64,000 nucleotides of DNA from Oehlia diaphana. Taxonomy: Eukaryota; Glomeromycota; Glomeromycetes; Glomerales; Glomeraceae. The position numbers and the translations under genes were made by a program. The notes under the pieces were generated by a model. The model was not told the DNA's origin, did not search any database, and worked only from the letters and a program-made list of their open reading frames with translations. The stretch covers positions 1 to 64,000 of the forward strand of contig QZLH01000461.1 in assembly GCA_003833135.1 (NCBI GenBank), given 5' to 3'. Of this stretch, positions 10,017-19,940 are shown one piece after another (positions within the stretch are counted from its first letter, which is position 1; the number at the start of each line of letters is the position of its first letter).

Positions 10017-10252
10017 AGTTAAAATAGGAAGGGTAGTATAAATAATAAATAAATATCTAATAAAAGTTCTTCAAAGCCTTCTTGCTCAAATCATAGCGAC
10101 CTTGTTGCCTTGTATGCCTATTGTCTTGCCTCCTTGACAATTCCTATTTTGTTTTTTATTTTTATGACATTAAGTTGTGTTTATAAGTTCCACACTTTGA
10201 AGTCAAGAAATCTATAAGAGGTATCGGAAACTAAACAGGCTAATTTTAGGTC

Positions 10253-10591
10253 ATGGATTTTGATTTCATGCCCAAATACTACGGGCGTCTTCTTGATCTT
10301 CCCTTATCATCAAGAGATTATTTGTATTATCTTAATGATCTTAAACGCAACGACCTTATTCTTGTTGACCAGACTTGCTCTTCTTATTATCTAACTCGTC
10401 AAGACGAAGATCGACTCCATACTTTTCTAGTTCAAGCTGATGCTAAAGGAGTTAAGTGGTTGTACTATTTACCTTATAACCGCCGAAGAGAAGAACCCTA
10501 TCTAGCTTACTATCGTTACACAGTACGAGAAGAAACAGAATTATTTCTCTACATTGCTAACTATCCAATTCCTAGAAGCTCTAAATTTTAG
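10253..10591 (+). CDS. unrecognised 112-residue ORF
   Basis: Begins MDFDFMPKYYGRLLDLPLSS. It is rich in Tyr, Leu and Arg (TRQDEDRLHTFLVQADAKGV), soluble, with no known motif. A weaker C-rich element (AAAACTCCCC, 10621-10630) lies 30 bases past the stop, as after the genuine genes, which argues that it is or was expressed. Confidence 0.5.
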   Translation: MDFDFMPKYYGRLLDLPLSSRDYLYYLNDLKRNDLILVDQTCSSYYLTRQDEDRLHTFLVQADAKGVKWLYYLPYNRRREEPYLAYYRYTVREETELFLYIANYPIPRSSKF

Positions 10592-10725
10592 TTTTATACT
10601 TATACTTGCTTTCTTTCATAAAAACTCCCCTGGTTCTCTAACCATTAACTCGTGCTTCTAGTTTTGTTAGTCGCTGTTCAATGTTAATGAGAATATCTTT
10701 AATGGTCTTATGTTCTTGAGGTCCC

Positions 10726-10757
10726 TTTTTTTAAATCGATGTAATTCCTTTTAAAAA
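10726..10757 (+). repeat. family B hairpin
   Basis: TTTTTTAAA/TTTTAAAAA stem around TCGATGTAATTCC. It overlaps the 3' end of the - strand ORF at 10731-11048. Confidence 0.75.
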
Positions 10758-11048
10758 CAGTCCGCCAAAACCAGTGAGCTTGTCTCTCATTTCTTCAATC
10801 TTTTTGTCCTTTTCTTCATAACGTTTTGTGAGGTGGAAACTTTCTTTAGTCTTTTCCTCAAGTCTTTTCCGATAGTTGTGTAAGAGAGTCATGAGAAAAC
10901 CTGTCAATAGCCCAGCAATTCCAATGGCTAATTCCACTAGTTCTCTTTTAATTTCTAAATTCATACCTGTTTCTCCTCCTTTCATAATTACTAAGAGCAG
11001 AGCAAAAAGGTGAGCAATTCTGAGACATCTCCAGATGCGATCGTTCAT
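10731..11048 (-). CDS. small membrane-anchored coiled-coil ORF
   Basis: 105 residues: one or two N-terminal hydrophobic segments (LFALLLVIM; IGIAGLLTGFLMTLLH near 45-60) followed by a charged coiled coil (KRLEEKTKESFHLTKRYEEK). The end runs into a family B hairpin, so the natural C-terminus may be lost. No family recognised. It starts just after the stop of another coiled-coil ORF on the same strand (TAATGCATGAAC), suggesting co-transcription. Confidence 0.45.
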   Translation of the reverse strand: MNDRIWRCLRIAHLFALLLVIMKGGETGMNLEIKRELVELAIGIAGLLTGFLMTLLHNYRKRLEEKTKESFHLTKRYEEKDKKIEEMRDKLTGFGGLFLKGITSI

Positions 11049-11051
11049 GCA

Positions 11052-11224
11052 TTACTTCTTATCTCCTCCCAGTAGTGATAAATCTACCTTTGACTGTAGA
11101 GCTTGCACTTGTTCTCTTAGGGATTTAAATTCTTCTTCTTTACCCTTGGGCGGCATAGGTACGCCTTCAAGGGTCCAAGGTCTTCTAATTTGAGAAGTTT
11201 CGAGAATTCACGTTCATCCACTTA
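11052..11224 (-). pseudogene. coiled-coil ORF broken by a hairpin
   Basis: On the - strand VDEREFSKLLKLEDL runs into a family A hairpin (11143-11173) and resumes in another frame as EEEFKSLREQVQALQSKVDL, ending LLGGDKK. The halves would join if the hairpin were absent. Function unknown. Confidence 0.45.
11143..11173 (-). repeat. family A hairpin
   Basis: CCCTTGGGCGG...CAAGGG. Compared with the copy at 1013 the outer stem has C-G replaced by T-A on both sides, a compensatory change. Confidence 0.9.
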
Positions 11225-11271
11225 CTCAGTCTTCTTGAGAGATTCAATTCCAAATATTTCTTTCTAGGTTT

Positions 11272-11565
11272 TTGAAGAGGATATTAGAGATTTTCCAAAT
11301 GGACTCATCCATAACTCGTTTAAATCTTATGATAGAAATTACTCTTTCAAATGGAGCCACAAGATCTTTAGGTCATTCTCTTCACGTAGGACCCTCAGTT
11401 ACCCTGGAAGAATTAGAGGGGCATTACAAGGAAGCTATAGAAAACTTTGCTGCTCAGTCAGCATCAGGTGAAGATATAATGGGCCTTCAAGGTAAAGCTC
11501 TTATCTCCAATATTACAAGTGCCCCTAATCCTTCTGCTATTCCTTTTAGTTCAGCTGGTGTTTAA
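11272..11565 (+). CDS. plasmid-associated ORF (97 residues)
   Basis: Contains SVTLEELEGHYKEAIENFA and GKALISNITSAPNPSAIPFSS. Two other places encode the same ending: - strand about 19560-19830 (CRALITNISSSPNPSAQPFSS) and + strand about 20290-20530 (SRAIITNISSSPNPKAIPFTS). All lie near dpo fragments, so this may be the N-terminal region of a plasmid polymerase or a partner gene. Here it appears truncated at the 3' end. Confidence 0.5.
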   Translation: MKRILEIFQMDSSITRLNLMIEITLSNGATRSLGHSLHVGPSVTLEELEGHYKEAIENFAAQSASGEDIMGLQGKALISNITSAPNPSAIPFSSAGV

Positions 11566-11586
11566 ATGCCTCCTAATTTTGGCGAC

Positions 11587-11615
11587 CTTCCCCTGGTACC
11601 TATGCCGCCCAAGGG
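11587..11615 (+). repeat. family A hairpin, partial
   Basis: CTTCCCCTGGTACCTATGCC...CAAGGG; the left part of the inner stem is lost. Confidence 0.65.
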
Positions 11616-12361
11616 TGAAGAATTAACCGCTCTACAGAGCTAAGTTTATAGCAGGTATAACTAAGACATTAGCTGCTTCTTTAGGTCTCCTACTTCTGCA
11701 GCTGTGCTGCTGCCTTACTTCTTTTACCAATACTTATATTTAATAAAGGTAGACTTAGTACTATAGTTAGTTATTTAGTTAGTTAGATTAAGGGGGAAGG
11801 TTAAAGGCATTACCCAAGCTAATTGCAACAGTTGCAATTTTTTAGTTATGGTTGTAGAAGAGTTGTAGCTTAAGTAAGGCTGGTTGTCTGGTATAGTTTG
11901 GGTTGGGTAGGGGGAAGGAATACTTTATCTATTACTTAAGGTTGATTGATAGAAGTAAAGGGCATGCCAGGGGGCTATGCTATCATTTGCTTCTTGTCAT
12001 GCTTGTGGTTTACGTTCTTTCAATAGAGGTAACTAGAGAAGCATGCCTTGGCATGCTAGGACATTCTATCTTTTGCCCCTATCTATCCCTGTCTCCTTAT
12101 ACCTGTTACTAAATCTATAAGTTTAGTAGTATCACTAGAAGAGTCTAAGATTTTTGCCATTAATTGTATTAGGTGCTGCAGAAGGAGTTCCATTTGATGA
12201 AGTTTCTTTACTTAGTCCATTTACCCCTTACCCCTTTTAACTCTCTTTCTCATCAAAGAAGAAGTTTAGAAGTTCTACAATTTTGTTTCTAATTATATTC
12301 GGTAAATCCGCAGCGATTTCATAGATTGAACCCGTTATAGATCGTTTAGACTATGACATAC
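11616..12361 (+). other. spacer upstream of rns
   Basis: No convincing gene. The segment 12264-12318 is shared with the region upstream of cob (21839-21893) and may hold a promoter. Confidence 0.5.
12264..12318 (+). promoter_or_regulatory. block shared with the cob upstream region
   Basis: TTTAGAAGTTCTAC, a T-rich gap, then AAATCCGCAGCGATT. The same two words with the same spacing precede cob. It lies about 45 bases before the first conserved rns bases. Candidate promoter or processing region. Confidence 0.45.
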
Positions 12362-13893
12362 TTATGTAAGAGCTTAGACGTGGCTCAGGAGTACGCTATC
12401 TAGTGGGTTACACATGTAAGTCATATGAAGACTTCTATTCTGTCTTCATGGCGACCGGGTGAGTAATAAATAGGAATCTTCCTATAGGAAGGGTTGAATG
12501 CCCATAATTTAAAAGAAAGGAACTTTTCCGCCTGTAGATGAGCCTATTTAGTAATAGATAGTTGGTGGTGGTAATGGCCTACCAAGTCTATAATGCTTAG
12601 TTGGTTTGAGAGAACGACCAACCACAGTGGCACTGAAATAAGGGTCACCCGAAAAATGTTCGGCAGCAGTGAGGAATATTGGACAATGAGGGCAACCTTG
12701 ATCCAGCCAACTACGAAGGGTCATACCTAATTCTGTAAAAATCCTATCGGAGAGGAGCATAATGAGTTAACTCTCCTATCAGTCCCGACTAACCTCGTGC
12801 CAGCAGTCGCGGTAATACGAGGGGGGCTAGCGTTATCCGTCTTGAATGGGCCTAAAGTGTCTGTAGGCTGCTTGTAAAGGTAAAAAGTATTACAACTAGC
12901 AAGCTAGAGTGGAATTGGGGAATCAGGGAACTCCAGGAGTAGGGATAGAATCCGGTGATCCCTGGAAGACCGCTATGGCGAAGGCCCTATTCTAAGTAAC
13001 CACTGACGCTGAGAGACTAGAGTGTGGGGAGCGAAGAGGATTAGATACCCTCGTAGTCCACACCTTAAACGATGGAGGCTATAGGTTGGGATTCTTCCTT
13101 TAACTCAATTTAAAGGCTAATTCTCATCCTAGAAGCGAAGGCATTAAGCCTCCCGCCTGGGGAGTATGAAGGCAACTTTGAAACCCAAACGTCTAGACGG
13201 CCTTAAAGACCAGCAGTGAAGCATGTTGTTTAAATCGATACTCCGCGAAAAACCTTACCACTCCTTGTATGTTACACAGGTGTTGCATGGCTGTCTTGAG
13301 TTCGTGCCGCGAGGTGTCAGGTTAATTCCGCTAACGAACGAAACCCCTCCTGTTAGTTATACTTACTTTCATTTTAACATAAACTACACTATTAATGAGC
13401 TTCAAAAATTGTTTCCACAAACTAATTTAGTAGCCTAGTAGCTACAGTCTAGACTCTTTTGAAAGTCAATCTAATAGGGTATGGTACTAAAAGTGCCATT
13501 AATTGGGGACGGCGACAAGCCCTCATGGCCCTTATGGAGTGGGCTATAGTAACGTGCCACAAAATCTTTAACAATGGGAGACAATGGTGTGAGCCGGAGA
13601 TAATCCCTAACGAAAGATAATGGTTCGGATTGTAGACTGAAACTCGTCTTCATGAAGAAGGAATTGCTAAGTAATCTGCGCATCAGCACGGCGCGGTGAA
13701 AATTACTTTTAAGGCGCACTAATTGTCCATCAGGCGGGGGAAGTTGAAATCATCGGAAACTTTCTAAGCTTTTCTAGCAGTTTAGGGAATTCTCTTTGCT
13801 GTTAGTAAGAGCCTCTGGGGAGTCAAGAGATTTTGGCGACTTCTGTTAAGTTGTAGCAAAGTAGGGCTAGAGGAATCTGGCCCTGAAATGAAT
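12362..13893 (+). rRNA. rns: small subunit ribosomal RNA
   Basis: Universal SSU landmarks appear in order: GTGGCTCAG (12380), ACACATGTAAGTCA, GGGTGAGTAA (12459), GAGGAATATTGGACAATG (12671), GTGCCAGCAGTCGCGGTAA (12797), GGATTAGATACCC (13038), GCATGGCTGTC (13286), AGCACGGCGCGGTGAA (13684) and the 3'-terminal GTTGTAGCAAAGTAGG...GGAATCTGG helix (13849-13880). It is continuous with no intron. Ends are set by homology only and may be off by about 10 bases. A GIY-YIG ORF begins at its 3' edge. Confidence 0.93.
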
Positions 13894-14649
13894 AAATCGG
13901 CCCTTTGGGCCCCCCAACAAACATCTTTTGCTATGTTTATCTACAATTTTGATTTGAAATATGATTCTAAAAGTGAAATAATAGGACTTGCACGCCGATT
14001 GTTCAAATTGGGGTTTAATGGGGGAGTTTACTTTTGGTTAAACATTCAGAATGGTAAAATGTACATTGGATCTTCTCTGAACTTGTCCAAAAGATTAGCC
14101 AATTATTGGGAGACTAGTCCAAAATGTACTTCCATCATTCGTTCAGCCCTCCTTAAATATGGACATGAGTCTTTTGTACTTATAGTAGTGTTCTTGAACT
14201 CTGTCAACAAGGACCAGATTTTGGCCTTAGAACAGAATGCTCTTGATACTTTTAAACCAGTCTACAACGCAAGTCCTTTGGCTTCATCTCCTTTAGGCTT
14301 CAAACATTCTGATGAGCCTCGTAGCGGCATAGGTACGCCTTAGAGGGCCCGGCTAAAGAAAAGAATCGTCAAGATACTCTGTCTAGGGGTTGGAGAGGCA
14401 ACCTACATCCTAGTTATAATACTGGCAAACCTGTATACCTTATCGAAGTAACCCCTTCCGGATTTAAACTAGCTGTAACCTTTCCTAATATTGGACGTTG
14501 TTCTACCGCTCTGGCTATTAATCGAAATACTGTAACCAGACGCATTGCCTCTAAACGTGTATTTAAATATAATGATTTATCTTACTTTCTGTCTTTTGAT
14601 CTTCCTCATCTTCTTTCATTTGATTTACCTCCTCTTTTAGATTCTTAGT
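13888..14649 (+). pseudogene. GIY-YIG endonuclease at the rns 3' end, split by a hairpin
   Basis: The first part (13888-14343) has GGVYFWLNIQNGKMYIGSS, the R of LSKRLANYW and the catalytic-Glu region ALEQNALDTFKPVYN. A family A hairpin (14317-14347) then shifts the frame. The second part (about 14351-14649) encodes GKPVYLIEVTPSGFKLAVTF and RCSTALAINRNTVTRRI, a NUMOD1-like DNA-binding end, then stops. Without the hairpin the two join into one enzyme of about 240 residues. It starts at the very end of rns, matching the gene-end placement of the atp9 element. Confidence 0.85.
14317..14347 (-). repeat. family A hairpin
   Basis: CCTCGTAGCGGCATAGG...TTAGAGGG; breaks the rns-linked GIY-YIG ORF. Confidence 0.88.
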
Positions 14650-14693
14650 CTTCTTACTAGTTTCAGTTCCTTTTTTCTTAGATTCAAACACCT

Positions 14694-14776
14694 AAGGAGC
14701 CCACCTCCGGCCTTGAGCCTTAAAGGGTGTTCAGGTCTGTGAACAAGGGGAGCCAAGGCAACCTCACTTCTTAGGT
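14694..14776 (+). repeat. large GC-rich stem-loop, double-hairpin-like (family C)
   Basis: CCTAAGGAG at the left pairs with CTTCTTAGG at the right; between them are further pairable blocks and GAGCCAAGGCAACCTC. Parts recur at 33611 and 49190. Confidence 0.5.
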
Positions 14777-14793
14777 TCTCCCTTTAATAAATA

Positions 14794-14844
14794 TTAAGAT
14801 ACTGGTGAAGACCAGTTTTATTGGACATTTATGATAAGTAAAAA
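14794..14844 (+). promoter_or_regulatory. nad5 leader identical to the cox1 leader
   Basis: 51 bases identical to 37390-37440 upstream of cox1. It includes the hairpin ACTGGTGAAGACCAGT (14801-14816), and the block ends 15 bases before the nad5 ATG. Confidence 0.75.
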
Positions 14845-14859
14845 TCATTGCAAAAGACA

Positions 14860-17800
14860 ATGTACCTTGCTATTATTGTTCTACCCCTCCTAGCTTCTAT
14901 GGCCTCTGGGCTTTTAGGTAGAAAACTAGGTACAACAGGTGTTCATATTTTGGCTTGTTTAGCAGTGGTCCTTGCCTCCTTACTAAGTTGCGTAGCATTC
15001 TTCGAGGTAGCTTTAGCTGGTTCCTCAGTTACAGTTTCCTTAGCTACCTGGTTAGATTCCGAGCTGCTTGACCTATCTTGGTCCTTTCTGTTCGATAGCT
15101 TGACGGTTTCAATGCTACTCCCTGTGCTAATAGTTTCAGCACTAGTTCACATCTATTCGATAGGGTATATGGCTCCTGATCCACATCATCAGCGTTTTTT
15201 TGCCTACTTATCAATGTTTACATTCTTCATGCTGCTCTTAGTCTGTGGAGATAATTTTCTAGTAATGTTCATTGGTTGGTTCCTCTCAGCCTACCTATGT
15301 CGTAAGATGTATGGTTAAATATCACTATATACTGGAATATCCTAAAACCTAATTTACCTTGATGGTAACAATAATTAGGATGTAAAATGGACAATCAGTA
15401 GGAAACCGTATAAGAATGGGTTCCTCAGAGACTAAACGTGATGCCCCTGGTATATATCAGGGTGATGATATAGTCCGTTCTTATATTGAAAGATATAAGG
15501 TTCTAGGGGGCTTGTTTGGTTTTCTTTCTAGCATAAAACTCTGTTAAATTATTCAATTAGCCAATTGGTTTTTTACCAACACATAGATATTATTCTAAGA
15601 AAAGTAAGAATATAAAGACCAAATGAAACTATCTTCTTTTTTAATTTTAGATGATGTCTATGCTAGTAGACCTAAGGCTCATTATAATACTAGATTAGTT
15701 TTTGATCACTCCCCATCTAGTGGCATAGGTACGCCTAAGATGGGTCAACTTTTACTAGATGATGTAATTCCTTTTTAAAAAAGTTCCTAAAGAAAAACAT
15801 TCAGAATATTTAACTGAAATGAATGATGGAGGTAAAAATACTTATGGTGATTTATTACTCCATACAAATAGTTATACTTTAGAAGAAGTTGAATTGTTAG
15901 TATCTGTATTAAATCAAAAATTGAATTAGTATGTAAAGTGAGTCAAAGAAGACCAAATCAATGGGCTATTTTAATTCCTAATAAAGTTAGAGCATTAGTC
16001 TCTATTTATATTCACTCTTCAATGGAATATCAAATTAGTGAATAATCTTTTATTCAAATATATGTTCTCTATCTCCTAGAAAACGTGGGAGGGTGTAGGT
16101 ATCTCATCCTATTTACTCATCAGCTTTTGGTTTACTCGAGTACAAGCAACTAAATCAGCTCTGCAAGCCATCTTGGTTAACAGGGTAGGGGATTGGGCTT
16201 TCTTAATAGGTTTATTCGGCTTATTCTGGCTGTTTGGAACTCTAGAGTATTCCACTCTATTTTCTATCGCTCCAATGATTAATGAGGCTTTATTTACTCT
16301 AATAGCTTTAGGGTTACTAATAGGGGCAATGGCGAAAAGTGCTCAAATAGGTCTTCACACTTGGCTTCCTAACGCAATGGAGGGTTGGCTTGTTACGACG
16401 GTACGTTGCCCTATGTACCAAGAAACCGGAGAAGGCTCTCCTTAAATTTCTCTATATGCGGGAACATCCTAAAACTATTTGTTCCACTCAAAAGTTATTT
16501 TTGTTCGGAAAAATCCAAATGGTAGGACAATTCGCAGGAAACAATAATGGAATAGAATCCTCAGAGACTAAATGGGAAACATTAAATATTATCGATTCAA
16601 TATTCAAATATTGGTTTTACAGAACCCTCGAAGGCGTACCTATGCCGGGTGTTCCGTTAAGGATGTAATTCCCTTTAGGAAAACCTAAGGTGATGAATTG
16701 TTTATTCTTAATAAGAATGGTTATTTAGAATTTAAAGTAACTCAATCTACTTAAGAGTTATGAAGGATATAATATGACTATTAATTTAGATAAATTGCAT
16801 TACAAATATTCTTTAAAGCTTAGGGTGGGCTTAACCGAATCAAAGATTTAATTAATAAAATTAATCGATAATTTTAATGAAGATATAGTCCGAACAGTTA
16901 TGAAAATAACTGCGTATACTCCTTCAAGGAGGAGTCTCAACACAATTTGCCCACTCCTGTATCAGCCCTTTTACATGCAGCAACCATGGTTGTAGCTGGT
17001 GTATTCTTATTTCTCCGAATTTCTCCTTTGTTAGAGTACAGTGAAACGGCTCTGTTATTACTTCTTTGGATCGGATCTTTGACAGCTTTCATGGCGGCTA
17101 CCACTGGTCTTTTCCAAAATGATCTCAAACGAGTGATTGCTTACTCAACTTGTAGCCAATTAGGTATGTTAATGGTGGCTTGCGGTCTATCTCAATACAA
17201 TGCTGCCCTTTTTCATTTAGTAAATCATGCTTTCTTCAAGGCCTTGCTTTTTCTGTCAGCAGGTGAATTTGCGCCTGCTTTAAATTCAGCTATATGCTGG
17301 GAACTCCACCCCTGCCTGAGAACGATGGCTCTTCAGTCAAAGACCAAAGGTTTAGATGGACAATCAGCAGGAAACTGTATAAGTGAATTATATAGGATCC
17401 TCAGAGGCCATACGCTGAAAATTTTCAATATAGCCTGGTTTTTTGCCGGGACTATTCCTAGAGGGAATAGGAAATTTAGTAATGATACAGGTATTAATTT
17501 GAATTCAAAATTTAATTCGTATTTAGCAGGATTAATAGAAGGTGATGGCTGTTTTCAATAATAAAATAATATCACCACAAATTACTATAGCTTTTAATTC
17601 GAAGGAGTTCCCTCTAGCTTTATTATTTCAAAAAATTCAAATAGATTAGCTTGTTCCTTTGAATTAGTTAAAAGACAAGTGGATTTAACTGGTGAAGATT
17701 ATATACAAATATTATCTAAAATAAGCTCTTATTTATTATCTAATTTAAAAGAAACTAAAATTAATACCAAAAATCCCCAATATAGAATAAGAACCAATAG

Positions 17801-19140
17801 TTTAAATGGAAATTTAGTCTTAAAAGAATATTTAACTCAATATCCCTTATTTAGTAGTAAATTTTTAGATTTTTTAAGAGTACTTGAGTATTTTATTAAA
17901 AAAGAACACTATAATAAGGTTGATAAAATTATTAAGATTAAATCTAATATGAATAATAATAGAACTTATTTCAATTGGGATCATTTACAAGATTTCTATA
18001 TTATAGAAGATTAAGATATGGTCCAAACATACATGAAAATGTATGAGTATCTACCATAATTACTACGTAAGAAGGATTTAGTAAAAAATAACCATATTAG
18101 GGAAGGGAATTCACTCCTCTAATTCAGTAAGGTTCTTTAAAAAGGGATTTTATGTCCCTAATCTTTCTTAGTGATTATGAGGTATTATAATATAATATCA
18201 TACCATAAATGGGGTAGATCAATATAATTTGGCAGTAATACATGCTCTTAACGATGAACAAGACCTTCGAAAATATGGAGGATTGGTTACTTTATTACCA
18301 TTCTGTTATGTTCTAATGTTGATTGGATCATTCAGCTTAATGGCTCTTCCTTTCCTAACAGGCTACTACTCTAAGGAGGTAATTATTCTATCCTCATACG
18401 CAGCATACTCTATAAGCGGACATCTGGCATATTGGATCTCCACAGTAGCAGCTACATTCACAGCTTTGTATTCTGTTCGTTCCCTTTATTTAACCTTTCT
18501 AGGTCGTCCTAATGGCCCTAAAGCTAATTACCTTTCTGTTCATGAACCACCTTTGGTAATGGCTCTTCCCTTAGCAATTTTAGCTCTCTTTAGCTTATTC
18601 TTTGGTTATGTAACCCAGCAGCTCTTTGTAGGACCTGGCTCAGCCATCTTTGGCAATGCCTTATTCCAGCATCCTAACCATATTATCGAAGGTGAATGGT
18701 CTATTCCTTTATTGAACAGAATTCTGCCTGTAGCAGGTGCTCTATTTACCCCACTACTACTCATAGTTCTTTATTCTTATTTCCCTGGTTTCTTAATAGG
18801 GCTACTTTCTACCAAAGTAGGTAAGGGATTCTATCGCTTTTTCAACCGAGCCTATCTTTTTGATGGTCTCTACGCACGGTTGGCAGCCCTATTCCTTGAG
18901 TTTGGCTACACAACAGCTAAAACGGTTGATAAGGGGGTACTGGAGCTATTAGGTCCCTACGGCTTAACTAACCTGCTAAGTCAGACCGCTCGTAATTGGG
19001 CTAAATTGGACACTGGGTTCATTCCTCATTATACTCTTCTAATGTTAATAGGGCTCCTTGCCTTTATCATATTTGTTTTTTACCTCCCAGATCCTCGGCT
19101 TTTCTTACTTTGCCTAATATTAGTCATCTTACTCACTTAA
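14860..19140 (+). CDS. nad5: NADH dehydrogenase subunit 5, 4 exons
   Basis: Exons by protein continuity: 14860-15279, 16089-16385, 16950-17264 and 18232-19140, giving about 646 residues, normal for Nad5. Landmarks: [14 protein letters not shown] start; [15 protein letters not shown] across intron 1; [14 protein letters not shown] and [19 protein letters not shown] in exon 2; [14 protein letters not shown] and [18 protein letters not shown] in exon 3; [18 protein letters not shown] in exon 4. Multi-pass proton-pumping subunit of complex I in the inner membrane. An alternative TTG start 12 bases upstream is less likely than the ATG. The C-rich 3' motif is at 19231-19240. Confidence 0.95.
15712..15744 (-). 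repeat. family A hairpin
   Basis: CCCATCTAGTGGCATAGG...AAGATGGG; a stem variant (CCCATCT/AGATGGG) with both sides changed. A family B hairpin follows at once. Confidence 0.85.
15747..15785 (+). repeat. family B hairpin
   Basis: AACTTTT and AAAAGTT flank GATGTAATTCC; directly abuts a family A copy. Confidence 0.7.
16387..16440 (+). repeat. family C element (CTTGTTACGACGG), partial
   Basis: CTTGTTACGACGGTACGTTG then CCTATGTACCAAG; the same words occur at 37636, 44968, 50696 and 56096 and inverted at 49971. Confidence 0.8.
16590..16755 (+). pseudogene. LAGLIDADG remnant cut at its catalytic motif (nad5-i2)
   Basis: GFTE runs into a composite hairpin (16624-16683) and resumes as [17 protein letters not shown], so the insertion sits inside the first LAGLIDADG motif. 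The downstream piece resembles the cob-i5 remnant [15 protein letters not shown]. Confidence 0.65.
16624..16683 (+). repeat. composite family A + family B hairpin
   Basis: CCCTCGAAGGCGTACC...GCCGGG is followed directly by TTCCGTTAAGG-ATGTAATT-CCCTTTAGGAA. An almost identical composite lies at 44645-44704 in cox1 intron 11. Confidence 0.85.
17265..18231 (+). mobile_element. group I intron nad5-i3
   Basis: Inserted in LFLSAG|AVIHAL. Core words GGACAATCAGCAGGAAAC (17359), CCTCAGAGGCCATACG (17399) and GATATGGTCC (18014). Carries a decayed LAGLIDADG ORF in frame with exon 3. Confidence 0.88.
17481..18014 (+). pseudogene. decayed LAGLIDADG_1 endonuclease in nad5-i3
   Basis: [14 protein letters not shown] is followed by a stop; a second frame from 17679 encodes [20 protein letters not shown] and [15 protein letters not shown], typical of the family's distal part. 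At least one frameshift separates them. Confidence 0.8.
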
Positions 19141-19158
19141 TTTACTTTATTTTCTCTA

Positions 19159-19212
19159 GAGGCAACATCCGCCACGGTCTACGTAGCAGGAACTGCTTCG
19201 ACTCGTCACTTA
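19159..19212 (+). repeat. family C-like GC-rich element
   Basis: AGGCAACATCCGCCACGGTC then GTAGCAGGAACTGCTTCGAC; the GGAACTGCTTCGACTC word recurs at 45209. Confidence 0.55.
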
Positions 19213-19230
19213 GAGAAAATCAACTTTCTT

Positions 19231-19240
19231 AAAATTCCCC
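19231..19240 (+). promoter_or_regulatory. C-rich 3' motif after nad5
   Basis: TTTCTTAAAATTCCCC, 90 bases past the stop and just before trnL(uaa). Confidence 0.5.
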
Positions 19241-19258
19241 TGTAGTCTAACCTTGAAA

Positions 19259-19339
19259 GGTTTTGTGAGGAAACTGGTAGCCCTGCTGAATTTAAAATTC
19301 AGTGCTTAGTGCATGCGGGTTCGAATCCCGCCAAAACCA
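19259..19339 (+). tRNA. trnL(uaa): tRNA-Leu(UAA)
   Basis: Acceptor GGTTTTG/CAAAACC, anticodon stem CTGAA/TTCAG with loop TTTAAAA, long variable arm, T-arm CGGGTTCGAATCCCG. Confidence 0.96.
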
Positions 19340-19355
19340 TTATAGCAAAGAGGTT

Positions 19356-19388
19356 CCCCTTCTTAGGCGTACCTATGCCGCTAAAGGG
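19356..19388 (+). repeat. family A hairpin
   Basis: CCCCTTCTTAGGCGTACC...GCTAAAGGG. Confidence 0.88.
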
Positions 19389-19559
19389 TTCATATTCTTT
19401 ATACCTATTACTCTTCTAAAAGATATGACAGGAAAACCTAGCCTTTGGCAACATTATAAAGAACAGGGTAACTCCTAGGAAAGGATTCACTTGTAGGTAC
19501 TCTTATACCTTATAGGGGAGTAACAGTAAGGAGTATCTTTCTAATGTATTTAGCAATGA

Positions 19560-19830
19560 TTTGTGCAATGGGAAGGAGAAGAGTTACCACCACTTGATCA
19601 CCATTTTCATCTGGATTTACTTTAGTTAAATTAGAAGGGTCAGAGCTAAAGGGTTGAGCAGAAGGATTAGGAGAGGAAGAAATATTAGTTATTAAGGCTC
19701 TACAATCTATAACAGAAGGCCCCTCTTCACCACTTCCAGACTGAGCCTCGAAGTTAAGTATTCTTTCGAGAAGAATATTAGATAATTCTTTAAGAGTATA
19801 ATTAGGACCAATTCTAGGTCACCTGTAATA
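19560..19830 (-). pseudogene. fragment of the plasmid-associated ORF family
   Basis: The - strand encodes YTLKELSNILLERILNFEAQ then GPSVIDCRALITNISSSPNP, homologous to the ORF at 11272-11565. No start codon or complete frame. Confidence 0.5.
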
Positions 19831-19940
19831 AAAGAAGGATAATAAAATTTGTTAATTTCTTTATTAAACACAACTTCTTGTAATGTAATTATAAATGAGA
19901 AGACAACTCCCTTGAATAATTATTTATTGAAAATATTCTC

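Larger units (their letters stand above)
15625..16045 (+). pseudogene. decayed LAGLIDADG_2 endonuclease in nad5-i1
   Basis: Fragments in several frames: [20 protein letters not shown], then after hairpins [21 protein letters not shown] and [21 protein letters not shown]. Ending matches the PHIHPTMLYKL end of intact members. Confidence 0.75.
15280..16088 (+). mobile_element. group I intron nad5-i1
   Basis: Core elements: GGACAATCAGTAGGAAACC (about 15388), CCTCAGAGACTAAACG (15423) and GATATAGTCCG (15468). Splits MFIGW|EGVG; the exact splice points are uncertain by up to 3 bases. It carries a decayed LAGLIDADG ORF downstream of the core. Confidence 0.8.
16386..16949 (+). mobile_element. group I intron nad5-i2
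   Basis: Inserted after GGT of AMEG|PTPV; ends in G before CCC. Core words TCCTCAGAGACTAAATG (16556) and GATATAGTCCGAAC (16873). Begins with a family C element (CTTGTTACGACGGTACG). Confidence 0.88.

Noticed and set aside
12548..13719. Several ORFs of 70-82 codons on both strands
   Set aside because: They lie entirely within conserved rns sequence.
14730..14776. GAACAAGGGGAGCC...GGCAACC as the true 3' end of rns after an intron
   Set aside because: A complete 3'-terminal helix already lies at 13849-13880; this block matches dispersed family C repeats instead.
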